Shown in pieces: positions 38,388 to 51,236 of a stretch of 64,000 bases of DNA. The stretch's first letter is position 1. The number at the start of each line of letters is the position of its first letter. The DNA comes from Varroa destructor. Taxonomy: Eukaryota; Arthropoda; Arachnida; Mesostigmata; Varroidae. The stretch covers positions 53,981,743-54,045,742 of the forward strand of contig NW_019211456.1 in NCBI RefSeq assembly GCF_002443255.2, written 5' to 3'. The position numbers and the translations under genes are program-made. The notes beneath the pieces are model-generated. The model had not been told where the DNA came from and ran no database searches. It saw only the letters and a program-made list of their open reading frames with translations.

Positions 38388-40865
38388 CTTCGGGACCCGC
38401 TAACCTCTGCCAATATCTTTCAAAGGATGAGATGCTTTAATCAAAAAGGTTTTCAAATTGTAACTATCCAGAGCATTTTTGAATGAGACTGTGCATTTGT
38501 AAGCTGCTATTATACTATCTTAGCCTTTCTCATTACTTGCTTTACTTCGCTCATTTCTCAACTTGTATCTTATCTGGCCCTTAGGTCGCAGCTTTTTAGG
38601 CTTATTTCAAGCTTACTTATACCTCTATTACTTTTTTTTATAATAAATGCTATAAATTCATCCAACCTATTCATTTTTTGTAATTGGTAACTTTTTGTAT
38701 ATAAATGTACGAAAGTGCATCTTTCACTTCGCCATCTGTTTTTAAATGATATTTTTATCTACGATACATCGAAGTTGTAGCGATCAACGTGTGCACTAGG
38801 GTCAGTAACTCTTATCATGGCTTTTAAGTTAGGCTTTGTTTATACCTAAATGAAAGTCTATTTTGTTCATTCCTACTTACGGTATATCATTGCAGAAGAA
38901 GAATAAACCTAACGAGTATTGCTTTGAGCTTAGTTACTTGCTACGTCTAATAATTAATGTTATTGAGCACACGGACCTAGTACTGGTTTAGGTTCGAATT
39001 TGGGGGCCTAAACACAGATTGGCCCTCCTGTAAAAATCCAAATAGAAATAGTAAAAGGGTTGCTCCCAGTGATTATCGCTTTCCTCCTGATCAGTTCTCC
39101 CACACTGCCTTTATTGAGTCCCGATCGCTCACAGGTCCTTGAAATAATAAGCTATATAGCAGTACCGAAACCTGCCGTAAAAAGTACAGCTGCTGGAAGA
39201 CAGTTTCGATGTTCTGGTAGGGGGACTTATGCATACACAGTACAGCTTCTAAGGCTACTGGGATATTCCATATGATTAAACGCGTGAGATCCGCTGTCAA
39301 AAAAAGGAGTTAAAGAACGAGAGAACTACTTTAGATAGGCAAGCAATGTATTTCCCGTATACGTTGGATATACTCGCTGTAGTATGAAAGTCAGGCAAGT
39401 TCAGCTATCAGATGACGTTGAAGTCAAGCGATTTTTTCGGTGCTCTCATTGCACCTTTGGATACAAAATAGGAAACATATTGAACCATAAAGGACTGTTA
39501 AATATGCAAACACAAAAAGCTAAAGCTCAAGCAAACAAAACTTGTAAAACCCTGTAAGGAACGATGCATAGTCAGTTCAGTATATGGTGTGCGCTCAACA
39601 GGTAGATCTCACTACTGAAACAGCTCATACAGTTAAGCGTTGCACTCTCATCACGAACATAGAAGCAATATTATAGACATCTTATTTTGTTGTAAATATT
39701 GTCTATCTACATAGACTATTTTATTCGGTTTAAACTGGCCTGGTAACTGCTGCAGAGAGATTAAAGTTGGCAACAGCAGCGTCCATGTTTCGTAGGAGCT
39801 ATGGACAGCATGTTATATCAATTACGAGGGCTACTTCGACAACTTGAGATACTCAGAACTGAAAGATATAAATCATTATCAACGAATCAGCCTAAACCGA
39901 AAGCAAAGTATTTTAAATTGAGCTTAACGAAAAAAATAAAGAACGCATCAAACCCAAAACACCGATATTCATGGTTAGCAGAACAAGAGACGATCTTCCT
40001 TCATCATCGCGACTTTATTCCTGTCTTCCTTGTAAAAGTGGCAAGTGAAATTCTTGTTTGCAGCACTGCGTATTTCAAATATGGTGATACTACTCAATAC
40101 ACAAAAGTGTAGATAAAATCATAATGGGCAGTCAAACATTATCTCAACATAGCTATGCAATAAGTCATCATATTTCATTAAAACCTTTGCAGATTCGAGA
40201 ACCATATGCGTTTTGATTCTGCACCCAATGTGTATTAACGGCTTGTGTTTACGCTAGTGATGTAATTGTCACATTGAAGGCAGAGTTCACACACGAAAAT
40301 TCTGAATTCTAGAATTTAAATAGATGTTACGAGATAATTTTATTGTCAGGCGAGAAACTCAATTAAAAAAATCACCATTACTACCACCACCGAGACCTAC
40401 GTAGATACGCGAAAAGGCGCACTGAAGTGCCACAATATAATTTGCCAAAAAGAAATGTACAGGATTACTCATGATAGCTGTCTATAAGCCATCTACTTTT
40501 AACTTTTATATGAAGGAAATAGTCGTATTAGAAGAATGCTGAAAATACGCTGAACAAAAAACAATTTTCTAGTATTCAAAAGCTACTTAATTCTCCTGTT
40601 GAAAAAGTAATATGGTAGTTAGTGACTGATTACACCAGGATATCGATCGCACCTAATCTACGAAGCAGATCGACCTCAATAAAGCTAATTCACTGTTCCT
40701 AAAGCTAATTCCAACAGCAATAATAATAACGCGCAGTGACGTAGATACATTTAAATCTAAATATTCTAAGCAAGAGGTTCAAAGATATAGCCAGAAGGGT
40801 CTTAATAATATCATAATACTCGATAACGTTACAATCAGCAGTGCATATAGCAGTACGAACTATAT
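38388..40865. other. AT-rich region, no gene recognised
   Basis: Short open frames at 39060-39275 and 39801-40112 (plus) match nothing known. Confidence 0.5.
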
Positions 40866-40967
40866 CAACAAAAAACTTACAAAAAGGACGAATTTCAACC
40901 AGATTTCTGAGCCTGACAATAAAAAATTTACAGAGAGACCAAATCTCAAAGAATGCCCAGTAAGTTT
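40866..40967. repeat. Degenerate 51-bp tandem duplication
   Basis: CAACAAAAAACTTAC at 40866 and CAATAAAAAATTTAC at 40917 start two diverged 51-bp copies. Since 51 is a multiple of three, a minus-strand open frame (40705-41151, 148 codons) passes through and shows a repeated CKFF peptide. I regard that frame as uncertain. Confidence 0.55.
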
Positions 40968-43900
40968 GCCTCGGTCTTTTCAAAGACGAGATAATGACAA
41001 ATATTCTTTTCATTTGAACTACATCGGTACCCAAGCAGTTCAAGGTCGACACTTTTGTTGAACTTAGGATCATATCTGTATTTCCCGTAATTAATAAAAC
41101 AAGTGAAAATGCCTTGTAGGCGAACTTACTAAAAACATTAAGAATAATCATGCACCAACAACAAAGATTCTGAAAATGTAACTATACAATTGCGGCAACG
41201 ATGGAAAATTTAAAAAGAAACTTTATAATAACAATAAATGCGCAGTACTGCTAATCATTTTGCAGCGTACCTTCTGAAAAAACTGAAAACCGCCAAGCTA
41301 AACAAAAATAATTTAATAGAGCTGCTGAACTCATCTCTTAATGGCCTACACAATCTAATGCTTTTGCAACTATTAACTTGAAAGCAGAGACAGTTGCACT
41401 CAGAGTGCCGCAGAGGTCGTTAATGGCTTTTGCTGGATCGGTTTTCTTAATCGATGATCTTTAAAAAAGAGACCTGATATATAATAGCATAGAAAGCGTC
41501 ATATGCATAGCCTGAACTTGCTGTTTATGTATGTGATCCAACCGGTACTGAAGAAATTGACATTATATGACTTGACAAACATTGCAAGATCTAATTGCCA
41601 AGTAGTACGTTGATCAGAGACGCCTCCAATGAACTACTACGACTATGGAAGTATCATTCTTTAAATGGCTTTAACAGTCCCCTTGTTTCAGCGGCAGAGT
41701 ATTCTCTTCGACTTAAGTAAGATATGGCCATAGTAAATAAATTAGATAATTATCGGAACTAATACGAATTCTACTGGATCTAACTAAAGCATTTAATAGT
41801 TGCGTTGTCAGCGGAAATTCCTATGTGTAATAAATATTCGCAAACCGTATAAGAACCTCTTTTATTCTTCTTGGGCATTGTAAAGACGCATTGATTGACA
41901 AGGTTACGAATGCGACAAGGTAATGCCTAAATAATACTAATATTCTTTTTTTAATTCAGTCGGTTTGATCTGAACATTCGTTGAACACGTATTAATAAAG
42001 CGTTTTAGTAAAGCGGTTTAATCAACGTGCCGAGTTCAAACCATGAGTGTATTGGACCACATCGGTCATCACGAGCCATGTGCTGCCCTCACAGTGAATA
42101 AACATTTTGCTCTAAAAATCATGTGCTGCAAAATGTTTTTAAATTAAGGAGAAAACTTAAATAATTTTCCTCAAATGTGTTAGAATTAACGTTCCATGTT
42201 TAATAATCGCTTTGTACCTAGCTCAATTTTCAAAGTTCAATTTGCAAATTACTACTGCAAGACCTTGATTTCCAAGATAAAAAAGAATGAGTAGCTTAAT
42301 GATAATCTAATCGATCTGTCTTAGAGTAGCCGCTTTGATTTTTTGCGAAGGTTACGTTATCTTAAAAGACGTGAACCACTAAAAATCTACCCTACGGCAC
42401 CTAGTTGTGTCTCATATTAAAATCAACTTTCGTTTAGTACCCGTATAACCAGCTACACAAATATTCTCACATTCCTGCATTGTGGGCGCTGGTTGGGTAA
42501 TGATTTTGGTAAGGGCCTTCTTTAAGCCTTCTAATGACAAAAAACTTCCAATCGGCTTCTCGGTAGATTTCGGATGACAGTACAGTGCAACTATACGTAT
42601 GTTGCTCGCTAGACAATTTGAAAAAAGAACTGAGCTTCTCCTATAGCTATTCATCATTTCATCAATTTGCTGTTTGTTGGTGTCTCATTTATCTACTGTT
42701 AGCATTTAAGATTGCCTTTTCTAATTTTAATATATTATATTATCGGTTATTTGTTCGTAAACGTGCACACCGTTAAATATAAGAGAAAAATGTACCTTTC
42801 ATACATTACTAATTTCTTTTGTGCATTTAGCTGGCAGGAGCCCAAAGTAATGAAAAGACGCAGCAAACAAGAACCCGCGCACAGCGACACCTGAATGAAC
42901 CATTAATTGGGCATAATCACCAAATTATACACTCGACTCTTGACCAAATGAACTATATTTTAAACATCTTCAGTTTCTTTATAAAATCGCCATTAGCAGT
43001 TCCACTCTTTACTTACTATATCCAAAGAGAATAAAGTGCTAGAACACTGACCCATTTTTCTTCGCTACCACGGGGTCATCATTGCTTTGCCTTTTTTTTT
43101 CTTTCGGCGTACTTAACACAATAATAACGACTTAAAATACATTTTAAAGCACGCATTAGATATACAAACATCAAATTAATCTCTATATGTCCACAACACT
43201 TTGCTACTAACACAACTAAGCTTTGCGTATAGTATTGTCAGTCAAAGGTTGTTTCGTGTGTTATTAATATGCCTTGGGACCCATTCATGGGGACCACTTG
43301 AGGATTTTAAGTAGGCTCCTGAGGCTGAATGTAGCCGGATGACACGTGTAACTTGAAATGTCGTCCAACGAATTAAATATGAGCGCTTTTAAGATATTAA
43401 TAGGAAAGAATATGTTGGCTGCACTAAATCGTTACTACAACAACTGTATGATGGGAATGAGCTCGCCAGGATTAGACAGTCCACGATGCCATGTTGAACA
43501 CAATGGGTTTGACTTCAAAAAACTGCGACTGTAATTGAAACTATAACATCAGTACGCACCAATAATATTTGGTTATATTCGAACATATTGTATTCTGCTA
43601 ATAGTCAACTTAAAAAAATGGTATTGTGAGAATTTCAAAGGCGTCGCAATACACGCTTGATAGTATCACTCTAAAATACGAAGGTCTACCTAGCATTAAT
43701 ATGTCAGAAATTGGTAAAACAATTGATTATCTACATATTTAAATCAATTGAATAATTAGGAAGATTAGAGGCTTTGAATTGTACCAAAAAAATAAGCGAA
43801 ACAACTAAAACATGCCGAACTGAACTCACCCGTCAATGGAATACTCGGAATGGAATGGAGGGGATTGCTGTCTTCCTTAGTTTCTAAAGTCCTTGGGTTT

Positions 43901-46190
43901 TAATAAAAATGTGTTTGTTATTTCTTGAGCGGCGACTAACAGTTAACGAAGGCATGCTAATTTAAATTTAGCTAAAGTATGTTCCAGTTAGAGATCAGAT
44001 TACTAGAAACAACTTCCGGCGATTAATACGGAACAAAGGTTTGCAGACAGGTCATCAGCTACAATAAAGACAACCTTTGCATAATTTTGACAATTAATGG
44101 ACACTGCCATTTTTACTCTTGCAGGATGCTTCAACTTATTTTGATGAAATCATTGTCACCCAAAAACTAATTAATCAGTACAGTTGCTCCATCTACTGAC
44201 TGCAGATTTTAGATTAAACCTCTATTAATCGTGAAATAAAACACTGAGACAATGCTTTTCGACGAAGGTCAATAAGCACAATAAACCATTCTTGAAGCGA
44301 TCGAAAACCTTCCAGTTACTTGCATATGCAGTGGCACTCTTAATAAGAGAAGTGTATATAGAAGGCACTTAGAATGTTCAGCTAGATGGGCAAACTAAAA
44401 AAAAAAACAAAAAGCTCTGAACTAATCGGTCAACCCTACTCACGACGTGAATCATTAAAAGAGCAAGCGTTTGCAGGTAAAACACAAAGTTGTCACACCA
44501 ATAAATTACATAAAAAGAGAAGTTCGCCAAGCTCGTAGTCATTCGATGTGCGCAAAAAGCTCAACACGATTGTGCTGACTTATGATATGTGCTTATGGTA
44601 TGGCATCTATCATCTTACAAACAGCTGCCGAGCATCTGTCTGGGCATCAACAAAACCTTGCCAAACTGCTTTTACAATATCTTTGAGTTCCTTTTGAAGC
44701 ACTGCATATCGATTTCGCTGACGGGTAGCTATAATAAAATGTTCTAAAGTCTAATCGATTATTGTACACGATGGCCGTAAGTGCTCGTTAGGAACATCAC
44801 CGCGACCATTTGGGCCTGTAAACTATTTGCTTATTTCGGCGGATTCATATAAGACCACCGTGTGCAAGAGGTATCAGCAGGTACGGTGAAAACGTTTTAC
44901 AGACCTTCAACTATAATCCCGTTCATATATACGTCTACGTTTGCGTTCCTCTTGCGATCCAATGGACAAATAGATTAATGTGTAGAATTTTAAAACTCTA
45001 GGGAAACTGCGATAGATGAAACGGCGTTCCTTCAAATTTCAGCTCGATTCATCTACCTATTGATTTACTCTTAATTAAAAGAAAATGAGTCTTGCAGAAC
45101 TTTCCTGTGTGGAAAACCCAGAACGACACCGACATATTAAAGAAAAAACCTACTTTTTTGCCTATAAAATTCTCTCCTTGAAAAAAATTTTGTTGCCCAA
45201 AACAACCTGTTTACACTAAATGTTAAAGGTGACAATATACTAGTTTTGTTACTGTACAGCCTCAATAACTAAATTTCGTGTAAGCCATGATTGCCAGGAA
45301 GTTCCATGGTCCCATGGAAGCCAAGGGACTTCTACATATATATACTTCAGCAACAATTCAAAAAAGAGATGAGAATTACAAAAAGAGAACATCTAAGTTT
45401 TTCACATAGTACCTTAAGTTTGCAAGCAGGTGTGACAAAAGAAACAGAAATAGACACTTCTGTACTAGATAATTTCTGCGGATTCTAGTGCGAAAACAAG
45501 CAATATATTAAGTTGGTTTGGTAGGTTTTACTATGTTTTTATATACAAGTATATATATACAAACAAAAAATAGCCTCATACTCTCGACCAGTATTTGCAT
45601 GCTATATAACTATACTAATTTCTATAACACCTATTAAAAATTAAAAAAGTTCAGAAAATTTGCTTTTCTCACAAATTTTAAGACTTTAGATGTCCTATAT
45701 GTATAAAAATTTCGAAATTAATTGAACATTTTTTTCCATCTCATTGACTATAATTATAGAATTAGTTAAAAAATGTAAATTTGGGCAAACTTCAAATTTG
45801 TTTTTCAAAAAGGCACTGGCATTGAGAACTCGAAAACGTACCTGTAAAAGGGTGCTTGGTATAGCTTAGTAAATCACCGAACCATGAAGATAAAGTATTC
45901 CTACTAACTTCTGTTCAGAGATAAATTTCTCATTATTTTTTTTAAATTTTTGTGTTTTAGTCATCTTACATAGATGCTTTGAATTTACAAAAGGTAGCAA
46001 AAGCAACGTAAGAGAAGGTCCACGTTTACGAAACTCATTGGAGGGCAATCATTGTTCGTAATTGCCGTTATGTTGCTATCAGCATACTACTAAACGTGTA
46101 TGATTAAATAAAGAAATTGTTAATTATCTGCAATCGCAGATGCAGGTACAACCAAATACATTTTTGTCCCCTTTGTGTTTTCATCATTCG
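40968..46190. other. AT-rich region, no gene recognised
   Basis: A minus-strand frame at 42412-42657 contains IRIVALYCHPKS, vaguely like a LINE endonuclease strand, but no GDFN follows and I do not call it. Nothing else supported. Confidence 0.5.
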
Positions 46191-46580
46191 ATGTACCACG
46201 TACCATTCGCATCTACAGGAAAGTTGCAAAAACTTTAAGACTTTAATCCTGATTGAGAGGTGCGAGCAGAGTTCGTACATACAGGTAAGCTGTTGAACCC
46301 ACAAACTTAAAGTTCGGTCAAGAGGTGCAACAGAGTTCGCACATACAGAGAAGTTGTAAAAACTCATAGACCTATATTATAATCAAGAGATAGGACAGAG
46401 TTTGAACGTTCAAGAAAGTTGCTAGAACTGAATAACCTAACTGTCGGCCAAGAGGTACACCACAGTTGATACGTATGGGCAAATTTATAGAATTGAAACA
46501 TGTTACCCTTGGCCAAGAGATAGAGCAAGGTTTTCATGTATAAAGAAATCGTTAAAACTAAAATACTTGACTTCTGGTTC
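46191..46580. repeat. 65-bp minisatellite, about six degenerate copies
   Basis: The landmark AGAGRTR-with-upstream-CA recurs at 46256, 46321, 46386, 46451 and 46516, exactly 65 bp apart, and a sixth copy without it starts at 46191. Each unit has an AGTT-YG-AC-TA core and an A-rich GTTGTAAAAACT-like middle. Copies have diverged by substitutions but not by indels, so the period has stayed exact. 65 is not a multiple of three, so a coding constraint does not explain it. Confidence 0.85.
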
Positions 46581-49344
46581 CTGCACAAGGATAGCATCCG
46601 CAGCTCAAACGACTTTTTACTAATTAATATTAAACTTTTCAACTTAGAATTTAGGCAAACACCATCACATGACCAGGTACAATGCCATTGAAAGACGCAA
46701 TGTTGTTCACTATTGTTCTTTTTTAAAGTATAAGAACTACGTGTTCACTGCTAATAAAGTGTATTGTTTATGGTAAATGTATTATTAAACCAGAATTACA
46801 TACCGGCCCTTTAGTGCCAGAAATTTCTAATATAAGAAAGTCTTGCTGACTTCAACGACTGTACCAAAGCTTTTCTTTTCGCTTAAGATATAATGTTCCA
46901 GCAGGGGCGATAGTTCGAGCAAACTGCAGTCGGTTAAATGACACTAAGGTGTATATCTCTGGCAAGATATTTTGTCCTTTAACATAAAGGTGATGGCATG
47001 CTGAATGCGCAAATACGTTCATAGAAAGGAATCGGTCGATGTTCCTACAGGCTTCTTACAATACACAACATTTGTTAACCGGTGAATCTTAAAATATCAT
47101 TCTGCACAGCTCGAAATGTCGCAAATTTAATTTTTTCATCTTTGGTATCATGCAGTCGTACTCTTTTTGTCGGAGTAGGTAATATTAACTTATAACTGCT
47201 TTTTTTCTACAACATAGCTACTGTTAATTTAATTTCAGTTTCACTTCTTTGCAAGGTAATATATCAATGGACTGTCGTGCATGATTGATTTAAAAATCGA
47301 AGGAGGTATTGAGGTATGGAGATTAGTTTATATGAAGTGCCCACTTATATCGGGATTTGCGAGAGATCGATGACGCATATAGATAAACTAGCTTCTGCGT
47401 TTTTATGAATAACGGGCTCAGGTAGCCAGCATGATAGAGTAGTCACTGGGCAACTCTCTTCGGATTAGTCAGTCCAACTTTGTGAGAAACTAGAATAGTT
47501 AACACAGTTCGAAAGAACCGTGCTATGTCTTCTACTCATCCGCTATAGGTGTAATAAACTCAAAATAGTTTCTTCTTTCTCTCAAAATGATTGTGTCACT
47601 TGCTCAGGTTTCTCTACAATATTTGCAAGAGTTTTGCTTCAGAAGGACGCTTCAGGTCGCAAACAAAACACGTCATTAACCTCAAATTTAAAAGAAAGTG
47701 AGAAACCGTTAGAGAAAGACGGCTGCATCAACAACATCGGTCTTATGGAATATGAACTTATCTGTATACTCTCTGTTTAACCGGAAAAAAAAAGACCACA
47801 CATGTGAATATAGGTGTTCGGCGTTTTATATTTTCTAACATGTTGTCATTTCAGTTCTTCTTTGCTCAAGGTCCGGAAATGCATATAGAAAAAGTTGTGT
47901 CAGCTCGCCTAACCTTGTAACACCAGAGCAACCTTGGGATTGAAACCGATCTGGTTTCTGCTATGGCAGTTGTCTTAATAGAAAGATTTTATGTGCTAAT
48001 CAAATGTTTCAAATTGAGTTTTTGTCCTCCTCTACCGTTAGGCGCTCCATCAAGCAATAAGAAACACAAGGCAAAGTGTTTCTACGCCCGGATTCAAGTC
48101 TAGACCACCACTTATCTCTAGGTTTAGGAAGCAAAGATTTATTATGCTACTACAAGGGAAATCAATTGAAGTAAGCATATTCTGCGTTACCTGAATAGCG
48201 CAACGTATTCCGTAGAACAACGCGCTTTTTGAAAATGTTGTTCGGTGTTTTGTCTATAGAATATCATTATTCCATGTTTTTAGAACTTCATTCGAATATA
48301 CGGGACATCTCTTCGTTACTGCTTTTTGTCGGGTAAATTAAATAGTTACGATCTTAATTATTTTATATGGTAATTGATAGGTGCATATACTATGCTGAAA
48401 AATACCAACAACGCCATAGATTTGAAAGGTTTTTAAAATCGCTATGCAGTAAAAATCTAGTCTTTTCTAGTATACGTTACTAGCTTCCTCTGACAGAGGT
48501 TTAGCCATCCAAGCCACCGCATTGAATGGAGTAAATTTATATGCCCATGCAAGTTGTGTGATACTTGCCATATATGAGAAATCGGGCACTAGGCTGACGA
48601 TGAAGTTTTTAATATTCACTTGAACTGTCAATCAATCTAATGGTTAAAAATAATACGTAATAGTTATAGGTAATATATCGTAACCATCTTTTCACAACGA
48701 GATTAGTGCTAAGTCATTTGAGGTGAGGCCAACCTAGCGCCACTTCTACCAACTTTACAAAAAATAATAGCTTCATAAAAGAAAAAGCAATCTTCTAGCG
48801 TTTAAGACATGGCGTTCTCATGTTATAAGATAAACTGCACAACATTTTTCGATTCATTATGACGAAATTATATTGCTCACTATATACACAACATAGTAGA
48901 AAGCACCGAGTATATTCCGCTGTCGCTGTTTTACACTGTCGTACTACCATAATCACGAAGAGAATGCGTGAGGTGCGCCCTAAATAGGTTAAGCGTTTAA
49001 TTCTACTTACTTCATTGAATGTGGCATTAATATTACATCCCTAATAATCGTATCACTTTTAATTTTCACAATCTGTAATATAGTCTGCTTGACGTAAGAG
49101 GGTCCTCAAATAAGCTACTGTTACTGTAGCTTTTTAAGTGTTCTAACTAAATAGAGGGACATCTTCATTTATTAACATCAATGAATGGTTGATATTAACA
49201 GCGCGAATTCTTTGGCGTGATTTGTTTTTAAGAATTTAATCGTGACCTTCGATTTGGTGTTTACTAAACCGAAAAGTAGCATTAGTTTAATCCAACAGAT
49301 TTTATGAGTGGCGTATAAAGTGTATGTGGGTCTTATAATAAGAT

Positions 49345-49416
49345 CTATATATATATGTATATACTATACATATATAATTATATATATATATACTATACAT
49401 TTATAATTATATATAA
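49345..49416. repeat. AT-only tract with 29-bp duplication
   Basis: TACTATACAT...ATAATTATATAT occurs twice, starting near 49362 and 49391, inside a (TA)n tract. Confidence 0.8.
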
Positions 49417-50365
49417 TCACACGGAGTGGCGCTGTTGAGAATGTGCTGCTAAGACATTGACGTCGTCATGCTACTTCCTCGATGCCATTCATGGACATTA
49501 CCAGCAGATTTTCGCAATTGGTCTACATCACTTGCATTCCCAATTTTGGCTGTCTAATACATAGGCCTCTTTGTGTCTTCTTTATTTAAAAACTATCTGA
49601 ACTTGGATATGAATATTCAAATTTACCAATGAGAACTACTACTGATGATAGTATGATAGTTGTAAACAACGCTGTTCATACTGGTTTGTAAACGAAACAG
49701 TATGGACAGTGTTGTATGTTTTAGGAGTCATTAATCTTATACTCACTCTACATTCTACTCACACATCTTTTGGCTCGGCTGGAACCTTGTTGCTTGCACC
49801 GTTAGCATATGCGCCTCGTCGGTGCTCCCATCAGAATTCTACCATGCTGAATATAATAAATATAAACAACAATGTATTCCAATCGTAGCACTCCAATCAC
49901 CATATGGAAATTACATCAAATAAACTCCTATAAAACAATATAATAATTTTAGGTTTGTCTATCCGACTTTGAGTAGTAAACTGACCTTGAGATGCATGAT
50001 ATCGACCATTATCAAAAACCACTATTCACTGCTCTGAAGGCTTGAAAAACTACCCGATATTTTGTCTTGTTAGCTATTCGACCTCGCTCGTAGTCACGAT
50101 CTACATAAATAACAACACTTGCTTGTAAACAAATTGCTCCTTAGTTTATTTTCCATACTCCATCGTAAAATTCTAATTGGAATCGGGCTATACATTAGAC
50201 AACGACTTGTTCCCTCCAACCCACTCGCACATGCACACACTTATCTCAGTATTTATCCACGCTTCATTATATATTACATAAGTCCTCGCGCATTGCCCAT
50301 CCTGATTCTCCAGGACTTTTCGTTCTGTTCTCGAAGACGTATCTATTATACCTATAAACAGGGTG

Positions 50366-50443
50366 AATATATATATATACATATATATATACATATATAT
50401 ATACATATATATATACATATACATATATACATATATATATATA
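50366..50443. repeat. (TATATATACA)n-type microsatellite
   Basis: Alternating TA runs interrupted at regular spacing by ACAT. Open frames of 74-119 codons that cross it are artefacts of the repeat. Confidence 0.9.
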
Positions 50444-50700
50444 ACAATTCCACGTTGCGTATGTCAACTTCGCATTGACTAAGCAAAGCATTTTACTACG
50501 TACTGTAATTCTATTTCCCTGGAGAGTGCTTTAAGTCCGGTACATGAGTCCACGTCGTTTTTACCTTTTGCAGTTGTTAAATCAACGAAAAACCATAAAC
50601 CTCAGTTACGAGGAATCGCAGTGAACTACTAGGAGCAAGCTAAGCGAGTTTCAAATGCACACCGCCAACCGGCCTAAGAATAAACTGTTTTGTTTTCTTG

Positions 50701-50706
50701 TTTATT
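50701..50706 (-). promoter_or_regulatory. FAF2: Likely FAF2 poly(A) signal AATAAA (minus strand)
   Basis: TTTATT on the plus strand reads AATAAA for FAF2, about 350 bp past its stop codon. Confidence 0.45.
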
Positions 50707-51053
50707 TTTGCGTGTCATGTACCCTTTGTTTCTTCTTCTATTATGTAGGAAATTCTATAAACCTAAATGACTAAAGAAATGACAACTTTCGATGTATCGT
50801 ATATCCACTAACAGTATTTGGCCTTTCCTCCAATGCAATACTTCGTCGTAAATATTTCTTTTACTGTGTGCTTACACACAACTTGCATCTACCCAAATAC
50901 GGCTGCAGTCCTCAGGCCTGTGTTCGTCTGCATTTCGCTCTGCCCAACCATATCTATATTGTGCATACTGCTGCTTGATAATTTTGACGAGAGGATAATT
51001 TACTATGTTGTAGTTCAAAAACGCACAACGCAGCTTTCCGTTACTGACCTCAA

Positions 51054-51236
51054 CTAAGCATCGAGGTCTGAGACCATGAGGCTTTCGTTCCTAGCTAAAC
51101 CAAATTCTATAAAAGATGGCGGATCTTCCTCACTTCCAGGTGCAGGCTGACACGGTATCTTCCGTCGTGGATAGCTAGTGTGAATCTCGAAATTGTCTGG
51201 TGCCTCCGAATGACAAAGGACATAATAGTAGAGATA
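51054..51236 (-). CDS. FAF2: FAF2 exon 8, UBX C-terminus
   Basis: Acceptor CTTCTAG|TAT; 60 codons and TAG. It reads YVLCHSEAPDNFEIHTSYPR and ends SDLDA, matching the second half of the UBX fold with the p97-binding turn as YPR rather than FPR. Confidence 0.93.
   Translation of the reverse strand, partial: YLYYYVLCHSEAPDNFEIHTSYPRRKIPCQPAPGSEEDPPSFIEFGLARNESLMVSDLDA

Larger units (their letters stand above)
46581..50700. other. Intergenic, AT-rich, no gene recognised
   Basis: A plus-strand frame at 47520-47780 (86 codons) is unassigned. AT repeats occur at 49345-49416 and 50366-50443. The end of the FAF2 3' untranslated region is expected near 50690. Confidence 0.5.

Noticed and set aside
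38985..39010. GGTTCGAATTT as a tRNA box B
   Set aside because: No box A or cloverleaf upstream.
42412..42657. Minus-strand frame with IRIVALYCHPKS as LINE endonuclease
   Set aside because: Only one weak strand matches and the expected GDFN block is missing.
50119..50478. 119-codon plus-strand frame
   Set aside because: Its second half is tyrosine/isoleucine repeats from the TA microsatellite and the first half lacks protein-like composition.
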